Below the pieces are notes generated by a model. The model saw nothing but the letters and a program-made list of their open reading frames with translations, ran no database searches and was not told the origin of the DNA. Shown piece by piece: positions 17,234-20,708 of a stretch of 20,708 nt of DNA; within the stretch, counting starts at the first letter, position 1, and each line of letters opens with the position of its first letter. A program made the position numbers and the translations under genes. The stretch comes from a virus, in the IMG/VR virus record IMGVR_UViG_3300027976_000260, positions 1-20,708 of that record; one strand, given 5' to 3'.

Positions 17234-17838
17234 GACTATTCGCACTATTAGTAGCGGCGTTCTTTTTTATTAACAGTGCGCGCGCGGAGATCTCTGTAAA
17301 CCTTGTCGTAGCACAGGGACCTAATAGCCTAACAAGAGAGGAGGCAGATAGTTTATTTAATGCCGCGAATATGCAAGTTACGCTGCAGATGGGAGAGCCT
17401 CTCGTATTAAAAAAATACCGGGTAATCTCTAATCCATTTCCCGAGGAGCAAAAAAAACTATCTAAAAGACTCCGACTTTTGCGGCTGTGGGACGGATGGT
17501 TTAAGCGGCGCGGTGTGGGCGCGGATGTTAATTACGCAATCACTCCACCGTTTGAGGACGGCGGCCTATACTGGATGGCGGGATACTCAGAGGGCGTGTG
17601 CAAAAAAAACGGCACTGCGTACTCAACCGCCGAGATGTTTAATAACTACGGAGCGCCGCGATTCGAGCACTCTCTTGTCGCGTTTTTACACGAGCTGGGG
17701 CACATCGTGGGCGGAGAGCACGAGGACTCGAACACTCTCATGCACGCCGATGCATTAGCGCGGACTGAAAGGATGAAGAAAATCCGATACTCCAACCAAA
17801 CAAGCGAGAGGATCAAAAAATGTCTAAGAAAGTGGTAA
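17230..17838 (+). CDS. Exported metzincin-type zinc metalloprotease
   Basis: 202 residues from ATG 17230, which overlaps the holin-candidate stop (ATGA). A longer reading from 17122 would bury the signal peptide 36 residues inside. Residues 1-17 (MRLFALLVAAFFFINSA) with SARA before EISVN are a Sec signal with an A-x-A site. The catalytic centre is H154-E155-L-G-H158-I-V-G161-G-E-H164, the full metzincin HExxHxxGxxH, with a likely Met-turn at M171 (NTLMHAD). H154, H158 and H164 bind zinc; E155 is the general base. The only Cys in the mature protein are in EGVCKKN and IKKCLRK, perhaps a disulphide. It sits where an endolysin is expected, so it may cut envelope proteins during lysis. Metzincin assignment is firm; substrate is unknown. 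Confidence 0.8.
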   Translation: MRLFALLVAAFFFINSARAEISVNLVVAQGPNSLTREEADSLFNAANMQVTLQMGEPLVLKKYRVISNPFPEEQKKLSKRLRLLRLWDGWFKRRGVGADVNYAITPPFEDGGLYWMAGYSEGVCKKNGTAYSTAEMFNNYGAPRFEHSLVAFLHELGHIVGGEHEDSNTLMHADALARTERMKKIRYSNQTSERIKKCLRKW

Positions 17839-17945
17839 CGAAGAAAAACTACGTTCAGGCGTTAATCGTGTGTTGTTTTTTTGCGTGCCTGTTAGTGCTC
17901 GGATCGTTGGCGTTTTTGTTAACTAAGATGGCGATAACTTTATGA
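17820..17945 (+). CDS. 41-residue single-TM peptide
   Basis: Encodes a 41-residue peptide beginning MSKKVVTKKNY, with one strong TM helix (about 13-35, ALIVCCFFACLLVLGSLAF). Three cysteines lie in the membrane part. It overlaps the metalloprotease end by 19 bases in another frame, and its own TGA overlaps the ATG of the next gene as ATGA. Chained overlaps of this kind are strong evidence for real small genes. A basic N terminus and a short C terminus suggest an inner-membrane protein, compatible with a holin, antiholin or inner-membrane spanin part. No similarity can be claimed. Confidence 0.55.
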   Translation: MSKKVVTKKNYVQALIVCCFFACLLVLGSLAFLLTKMAITL

Positions 17946-18103
17946 CAACAAAAAAGATAAAGAAAAAGAACTCTCAAGATCTTACAGTGCGAAATTTAAG
18001 AGCCGCGAAAAAGAGAGAGTCGAGTTTGGAGGCGAGAGTACAAAAATTAGAATCGTACGTCATGGAGTTGCGCATACTAGCGAGGGGAAACCCCCCATTT
18101 TAA
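17942..18103 (+). CDS. 53-residue basic coiled-coil peptide
   Basis: 53 residues, starting inside the stop of the TM peptide (ATGA). The N terminus is very basic (MTTKKIKKKNSQD), and the middle has heptad-like spacing (SLEARVQKLESYVMELRIL), a coiled-coil prediction by eye. It could be the soluble partner of the adjacent TM peptide: a spanin-like or antiholin function split over two open frames. It is followed after a single base by the ATG of the FN3-like gene. Its short length makes function uncertain; the overlap chain is the main support. Confidence 0.5.
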   Translation: MTTKKIKKKNSQDLTVRNLRAAKKRESSLEARVQKLESYVMELRILARGNPPF

Positions 18104-18104
18104 A

Positions 18105-18494
18105 ATGAGCAAAATACTTATCGCAATCGCGGCGTGTTGTTGCATGGGCATGGTGAGGGGTGAGGTAGTATGGACGGAGTGGAAGCGCCCATTAATAAAT
18201 ACTGACGGATCTCCTCTGACAGATCTCAAGGGGTACGCTATTTACATTACCTCTGATAATCCTCGCAAAAATTCCGCCTATAGTGTGTTTCCGATTCTTG
18301 CAATAAATCAGACCGTGGTTAAATGGCCGTTTTTAGTTGGGGACAATGATTGTTTCTATGTGCAGATTGCATCTATTAATAATAAAAACATCGAGAGTGT
18401 AAAAACAGATAAAGTTACAATAAAAGGAAAAGGAATTTATGAAAAAAATCTTACTTGCTCTGCTACTCCTAGCGCCACTCCGCACGTACGCTGA
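18105..18494 (+). CDS. Exported fibronectin-III-like protein A
   Basis: 129 residues with a hydrophobic N terminus (MSKILIAIAACCCMG). A lipobox reading I-A-A-C could lipidate C11, or a signal peptidase I site lies near MVRGE; the triple cysteine is odd. The mature part has the FN3-type pattern VVWTEWKRP, a DGSPLTDLKGYAIYI stretch, then VKWPFLVGDNDCFYVQIASI. FN3 domains mediate binding, often to carbohydrate or protein surfaces. Its last 56 bases run in a different frame over the start of the next FN3-like gene. Probable duplicate of that neighbour. The domain assignment is by eye, and function is unknown. Confidence 0.55.
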   Translation: MSKILIAIAACCCMGMVRGEVVWTEWKRPLINTDGSPLTDLKGYAIYITSDNPRKNSAYSVFPILAINQTVVKWPFLVGDNDCFYVQIASINNKNIESVKTDKVTIKGKGIYEKNLTCSATPSATPHVR

Positions 18495-18792
18495 TACAAT
18501 TACGTTTGTGTGGGATGCGGTAACAACTGGCGTTGACGGTCAGCCGGTTGTTGGGTTGATCGGATATAAATTATATACATCAAAAACTAGTGGCGTGTAT
18601 GCGGCTCCGGTTAAAACGGTAACGACATCCGCCACGCCAACATCTAGTGTGATAGAGCCGCTAATCGGGAAATATTTTGCCGTTGTGACTGCCTACAATG
18701 AGGCGGGAGAGAGCGCGAAATCTTCGGAAGTTTCATACGAGGTAAAAGCAAAAGTCCCAACCGCACCGGTGCAATTTAAAACTGTCCCGTAA
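18439..18792 (+). CDS. Exported fibronectin-III-like protein B
   Basis: 117 residues with a Sec signal MKKILLALLLLAPLRTYADT (cleavage likely after TYA). The mature part is almost exactly one FN3 domain: ITFVWDAVTTGVDGQPVVG, the strand LIGYKLYTSKTSGVY, then GKYFAVVTAYNEAGESAKSS, matching the Y-x-x-x-V-x-A-x-N-x-x-G-x-S-x-x-S signature of strands F and G. It has a strong upstream AAAAGGAAAAGGAA. It overlaps the previous gene by 56 bases in another frame, a longer overlap than usual in this genome. Both FN3-like proteins share W-x-x-x, D-G-x-P-[LV]-x-x-L-x-G-Y, indicating duplication. Probable periplasmic or surface binding protein at the end of the late operon. Confidence 0.65.
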   Translation: MKKILLALLLLAPLRTYADTITFVWDAVTTGVDGQPVVGLIGYKLYTSKTSGVYAAPVKTVTTSATPTSSVIEPLIGKYFAVVTAYNEAGESAKSSEVSYEVKAKVPTAPVQFKTVP

Positions 18793-18801
18793 TTACAACT
18801 G

Positions 18802-18810
18802 TGGTATTCT
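18802..18810 (+). promoter_or_regulatory. Possible extended -10 promoter element
   Basis: TGGTATTCT just after the FN3-like gene fits TGn plus a -10 of TATTCT. No convincing -35 lies 17 bases upstream, but extended -10 promoters can work without one. It would start transcription near 18817, just ahead of the structured region. Weak evidence. Confidence 0.25.
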
Positions 18811-18823
18811 TGTAAGCGGAAAG

Positions 18824-18935
18824 ACTCTAAAAAAAAGGTTTTTAAGGAGAGTGCAGAGCAGCACCAGAAATAGCCTGTATCCTACCGCCTCCCCCAAGGC
18901 AAAACGAGGCGTATTCTGTAACCTCTGTGCTCTCC
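18824..18935 (+). ncRNA. Structured RNA candidate or large late-operon terminator
   Basis: Bases 18846-18858 pair with 18923-18935 over 13 consecutive base pairs including two G-T (G-U in RNA) pairs. Inside, 18865-18872 pairs with 18912-18918 (7 bp, one bulged A), then 18886-18891 pairs with 18906-18911 (6 bp), leaving a loop of 14 and one 13-base bulge. The total is 26 pairs in 90 bases. Upstream, ACTCT (18824-18828) can pair with AGAGT (18848-18852), with A29-33/T39-43 inside; this competes with the long hairpin. The 3' side runs into TATTATTTT. It could be a small RNA, an attenuator, or just an unusually large terminator. Confidence 0.5.
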
Positions 18936-18950
18936 TATTATTTTGGTGAT

Positions 18951-18987
18951 GGTTTTTTAAGCAATGTGGAAAGTACATTGTTAAACC
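18951..18987 (+). promoter_or_regulatory. Second hairpin in the intergenic region
   Basis: CAATGT (18962-18967) pairs perfectly with ACATTG (18975-18980) around a GGAAAGT loop; an outer stem GGTTT/AAACC (18951-18955, 18983-18987) forms across a four-base bulge. It is not followed directly by a T-run; a T7 run lies about 16 bases further on. Terminator or mRNA leader structure. Confidence 0.4.
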
Positions 18988-19027
18988 GTTTGGACCTCAT
19001 GATTTTTTTATAAGGTTTTTTTAGAGC

Positions 19028-19052
19028 CTTCCACCCAAAAAAAATGTGGAAG
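19028..19052 (+). promoter_or_regulatory. Hairpin covering the nuclease start codon
   Basis: CTTCCAC (19028-19034) pairs perfectly with GTGGAAG (19046-19052). The ATG at 19044 sits at the loop/stem border. No Shine-Dalgarno is visible upstream, so translation would depend on opening this stem or on another mechanism. Confidence 0.45.
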
Positions 19053-19367
19053 AAGAGAAATAAATACGGCGCAAAAAAAATCGAGATAGATGGAATTATC
19101 TTTGCGTCACGAAAAGAGGGAGCGCGGTACAGCGATCTCAAGTTACTCCTCAAGGCGGGAAAAATTTCTAACCTGCAACTGCAGGTAAAATTTCCAATCG
19201 TAGTGGAAGGAAAAAAAATCTGTATTTATATTGCAGATTTCACCTACTGCGAATTACCGCTATTCCCGGTAATTGAGGACGTAAAGGGGATCAGAACGCC
19301 GCTATTTAATTTGAAGTGGAAATTGATGCAGGCCATGTACCCAAAAAATACATTTCGGATCACATGA
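19044..19367 (+). CDS. DUF1064-like PDDEXK nuclease
   Basis: 107 residues. Family features are the N-terminal NKYGAKK followed by a G-I-x-F-x-S-R-K-E-x-x-R-Y motif (residues 17-29), then IYIADFTY with D65 and IEDVKG with D79 and K81. E25, D65 and D79-x-K81 match a PDDEXK-type active site, so the protein is expected to bind a metal ion and cut DNA. DUF1064 genes are common in phages, but substrate and role (replication, recombination, packaging or defence) are not settled. The YGAKK motif is near the start, so ATG 19044 is the only sensible start. It stands alone between a structured leader and a symmetrical terminator, apart from the late operon. Confidence 0.75.
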   Translation: MWKKRNKYGAKKIEIDGIIFASRKEGARYSDLKLLLKAGKISNLQLQVKFPIVVEGKKICIYIADFTYCELPLFPVIEDVKGIRTPLFNLKWKLMQAMYPKNTFRIT

Positions 19368-19393
19368 GCGCATCCCTAGATGGAGATGCGCTC
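19366..19393. terminator. Symmetrical hairpin between convergent genes
   Basis: Perfect 9-bp stem GAGCGCATC / GATGCGCTC with a 10-base loop, beginning inside the nuclease stop codon. On the + strand it is followed by AAATAATTAAA, so it lacks a T-run there; on the - strand it lies a few bases after the leftward gene stop. Placement between two converging genes is the strongest argument that it ends both transcripts. Confidence 0.6.
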
Positions 19394-19399
19394 AAATAA

Positions 19400-19690
19400 T
19401 TAAACGATCTCGGTTAGCTTTGCGGATATTGCGGCGGCACCGTCACGAACAGATAGCACCTCTACGCCGAGGAGATCTAACTGCTCCTGCGATACTGGTC
19501 CACCGGCAACGATCTCGGCGCGAAGGGTGGCAATAAGAGCCAGTATCCCGTCAATCTTGCCGTCAATTTCTGCGATCGCGAACCTCGCCTCTGTGAGACT
19601 GGCGGATACTTGTAGATAGCTTGTCATAAAAAAAATCCTAGAAAAATAAAAAACTAAACCGAGAAGGAGCAACAGCAAGAGAATAGCCAT
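19400..19690 (-). CDS. Small membrane-anchored or coiled-coil protein
   Basis: Leftward gene of 96 residues from ATG 19690, or 75 from ATG 19627. The long form begins MAILLLLLLLGLVFYFSRIF, one clean TM helix; the short form, which starts MTSYLQVSASLTEARF, has a better ribosome binding site (TAGGA, about eight bases upstream). Both share a helical body (GKIDGILALIATLRAEIV) and a short second helix (QLDLLGVEVLSVRDGAAAIS), resembling small phage proteins made of two alpha helices with a Gly-Pro turn. The long form starts ten bases after the stop of the upstream HTH gene, suggesting one transcript. Role unknown; ends before the symmetrical hairpin. Confidence 0.5.
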   Translation of the reverse strand: MAILLLLLLLGLVFYFSRIFFMTSYLQVSASLTEARFAIAEIDGKIDGILALIATLRAEIVAGGPVSQEQLDLLGVEVLSVRDGAAAISAKLTEIV

Positions 19691-19699
19691 GATAATTAA

Positions 19700-19963
19700 T
19701 TACCTGGATTTGGGGCGGGCCGAAACCCCTAACCGTGATTTCTTGGTGGTTTTTTTTTCCTCTGAGGCGGCCACGAGCAGGTCCCAAAAATCTGACGGTG
19801 CCAGGCCGGAGATATCCTGCAATCGTATGAGATCCACCGTGGTAATTTTTGTGTTAGTCCTCTCTAATTTTATGTACGCGGGGAGGTTGTTCTTTTGCAT
19901 CGCGATGGACATTCCTGTCGAGTTCAGCCCGAGACTTTCTCTAATGATCTTAACTAGTTGCAT
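19700..19963 (-). CDS. Cro/CI-type HTH regulator
   Basis: 87 residues from ATG 19963 (MQLVKIIRESLG), preceded by the strong TGGAGGACC; the longer reading from 19981 lacks such a site. Residues about 1-63 match an HTH_XRE fold: helix one LVKIIRESLG, the turn helix GMSIAMQ, the recognition helix LPAYIKLERT, then ITTVDLIRLQDISGL and SDFWDLL. The tail is basic (EEKKTTKKSR and ARPKSR). It lies beside divergent promoters with an inverted repeat, so it probably represses one or both of them, as Cro or CI does. It lacks the LexA-like C-terminal protease domain of lambda CI, so any induction would not use RecA-stimulated autocleavage. Confidence 0.7.
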   Translation of the reverse strand: MQLVKIIRESLGLNSTGMSIAMQKNNLPAYIKLERTNTKITTVDLIRLQDISGLAPSDFWDLLVAASEEKKTTKKSRLGVSARPKSR

Positions 19964-19992
19964 GGTCCTCCAGTGGCACAATTAATTGGTAA

Positions 19993-20021
19993 ATTATAGT
20001 TGACAACGCCGGTGCTGTCCG
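19993..20021 (-). promoter_or_regulatory. Leftward sigma70-type promoter
   Basis: On the - strand, -10 TATAAT (19998-19993) is perfect, with a 17-base spacer and a weaker -35 CGGACA (20021-20016). It predicts transcription of the HTH gene with a leader of about 20 bases before ATG 19963. The -35 falls in the inverted repeat GCCGG-N6-CCGGC. Confidence 0.6.
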
Positions 20022-20029
20022 GCTATAAC
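20000..20029 (+). promoter_or_regulatory. Rightward sigma70-type promoter
   Basis: Consensus -35 TTGACA (20000-20005), 18-base spacer and -10 TATAAC (20024-20029). The expected start near 20036 would give a leader of about 30 bases to ATG 20066. It would drive the zinc-finger and recombination genes. The spacer contains the inverted repeat 20008-20023, so binding there would block this promoter. Its -35 lies one base from the leftward -10. Confidence 0.7.
20008..20023. promoter_or_regulatory. Inverted-repeat operator candidate
   Basis: GCCGG (20008-20012), six bases, CCGGC (20019-20023): a perfect 5-bp inverted repeat. It lies within the spacer of the rightward promoter and overlaps the leftward -35. 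A 16-bp symmetrical site like this suits a dimeric HTH regulator such as the one encoded next to it. The -35 itself lies in a second small palindrome, GTTGACAAC (19999-20007). Confidence 0.5.
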
Positions 20030-20039
20030 ATAACATAAC
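20025..20039 (+). repeat. Short ATAAC tandem repeat at the transcription start
   Basis: ATAACATAACATAAC: three tandem copies of ATAAC, including the last five bases of the -10 and the predicted start region. No function is assigned. Confidence 0.6.
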
Positions 20040-20065
20040 ACAACCTAAGTTTCGAGGCAACCAAA

Positions 20066-20365
20066 ATGAGATACCTAGCTGACATAATAAACTCCGGCGA
20101 AATATTCGACCTATTAGGAGAGCCAAGGGCCGCGCGTGTTAGTGAGGAGGCTACTCCGGCTACTCAGAGGCTCATCGTTAGATATCACGCAACCCTGCGG
20201 CAACTACGAGACCTAGAGGACCGGGTGGTAGAGATATACGGGAGTGATTGGTTCCGCTGTGCGGCGTGTGGGGGGCTATACCACCACACAGATCACTCGG
20301 GAGTAGCAGTAGGGCATGGGCACTGCAGCTCGTGTGTACCGGAGGGTAATTTCGATGGCGAGTAA
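20066..20365 (+). CDS. Small zinc-finger-like early protein
   Basis: 99 residues. The N-terminal two thirds are helical (RLIVRYHATLRQLRDLEDRV). The C terminus carries two Cys pairs, C65-x2-C68 and C87-x2-C90, separated by a His-rich loop (YHHTDHSGVAVGHGH), a likely zinc site. Such proteins are often early regulators or DNA-binding accessory factors, but no specific role can be given. GAGGCAACCAAA before the ATG is a good ribosome binding site. Its last 11 bases overlap the early candidate start of the next gene. It is the first gene behind the rightward promoter. Confidence 0.65.
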   Translation: MRYLADIINSGEIFDLLGEPRAARVSEEATPATQRLIVRYHATLRQLRDLEDRVVEIYGSDWFRCAACGGLYHHTDHSGVAVGHGHCSSCVPEGNFDGE

Positions 20366-20708
20366 CAACATTAACAACATTAACAACATTAACAACATTA
20401 ACAATAGAGGACAAAATATGGACACGCAATTAATAGATTATCGAGATCCAAAAATGATCGCGACGCTCCGCAATACTGTAGCTCGAGATCTAACAGATTC
20501 AGAGTTTCAATTATTTGCAGAGATCTGCAAATCTAGCGGGCTAAACCCGTTCAAAAAAGAGGTGTGGGCAATTAAAACCAACGGCAAACTGCACGCAATG
20601 ACCGGTATCAACGGCTACCTCGCAATCGCTAACAATCACCCGCAATTTGATGGCATGGAGATAGATGTCGAGATGACGGCTGATAGGCCGGTTAGGGCCA
20701 CTTGCAAA
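20355..20708 (+). CDS. bet: Bet/RecT-type single-strand annealing protein, 3' truncated
   Basis: Runs off the window end, so only about 97 to 118 residues are seen. The reading from ATG 20418 (MDTQLIDYRDPK) has the Bet/RecT opening: RDLTDSEFQLFAEICKSSG, then LNPFKKEVWAIKTNGK and HAMTGINGYLAIANNHPQFD, matching lambda Bet order. The protein anneals complementary single strands during phage recombination. A second in-frame ATG at 20355 follows a strong GGAGGG and would add a 21-residue leader of ASN-ASN-ILE repeats (MASNNINNINN...). ATG 20418 also has GAGG seven bases upstream. Which start is used cannot be settled by reading. A partner exonuclease, if present, would lie beyond the window. Confidence 0.8.
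   Translation, partial: MASNNINNINNINNINNRGQNMDTQLIDYRDPKMIATLRNTVARDLTDSEFQLFAEICKSSGLNPFKKEVWAIKTNGKLHAMTGINGYLAIANNHPQFDGMEIDVEMTADRPVRATCK
20364..20402 (+). repeat. 9-bp tandem repeat at the start of the bet-like gene
   Basis: Four perfect tandem copies of AACAACATT followed by AAC. The unit length is a multiple of three and the frame is open from ATG 20355, so the array could be translated as (Asn-Asn-Ile)4. It could also expand or contract by replication slippage without changing frame. Confidence 0.9.

Noticed and set aside
18846-18935. tRNA or tmRNA gene
   Set aside because: No T-loop GGTTCGAATCC-type sequence, no acceptor or anticodon arms; the structure is a single long hairpin.
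18793-19043. Phage attachment site
   Set aside because: No integrase gene, no core repeat and no tRNA gene fragment in the window.
20364-20402. CRISPR-like array
   Set aside because: The 9-bp units are directly joined with no spacers, so it is a simple tandem repeat.

Overview
The window is part of a tailed double-stranded DNA phage (or prophage) genome with a short-tailed, P22-like virion plan. Support comes from a P22-size portal, a scaffold/major-capsid pair, a gp4-type head-tail adaptor, a P-P-x-G-G-N-type tail protein, and glycine-rich ejection proteins, one ending in a lytic transglycosylase domain. Several products carry Sec signal peptides with A-x-A-like cleavage sites and one carries a lipobox, so the host is most likely a Gram-negative bacterium. 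The host genus cannot be named from the sequence. No integrase and no large terminase subunit lie inside the window; terminase would be expected just upstream of position 1.

Region 1 (5-15950) is the rightward morphogenesis operon: portal, a small conserved protein, scaffold, major capsid protein, probable head decoration protein, a C-terminal helical-domain protein, two exported oddities (a fibre-like protein with a signal peptide and a 67-residue lipoprotein), the adaptor with an inserted beta module, a glycine-rich structural protein, the tail propeller-type protein, a protein with an internal 110-codon-spaced duplication, and two internal (ejection) proteins. Genes are packed with gaps of a few bases or overlapping stop/start codons, and most have poor Shine-Dalgarno sequences.

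Region 2 (15961-18792) holds two small related beta-rich proteins, then a membrane/envelope cassette: a coiled-coil plus TM protein, a 63-residue holin candidate, an exported metzincin-type zinc protease (HExxHxxGxxH), a 41-residue single-TM peptide, a 53-residue coiled-coil peptide, and two exported fibronectin-III-like proteins in overlapping frames. No conventional endolysin is visible where one would be expected, which makes the exported protease the most interesting gene here.

Region 3 (18793-19043) is a 251-base gap rich in RNA structure: a 90-nt long hairpin with a competing upstream hairpin, a second hairpin, and a third that covers the start codon of a DUF1064-like nuclease gene (19044-19367). 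A symmetrical hairpin then separates this rightward gene from a leftward pair: a TM/coiled-coil protein and a Cro/CI-type HTH regulator.

Region 4 (19963-20708) is the switch and start of the early operon: overlapping divergent sigma70-type promoters around a GCCGG-N6-CCGGC inverted repeat, a small zinc-finger protein, and a Bet/RecT-type single-strand annealing protein cut by the window end. Its start region contains a 9-bp tandem repeat that could encode an in-frame Asn-Asn-Ile repeat.
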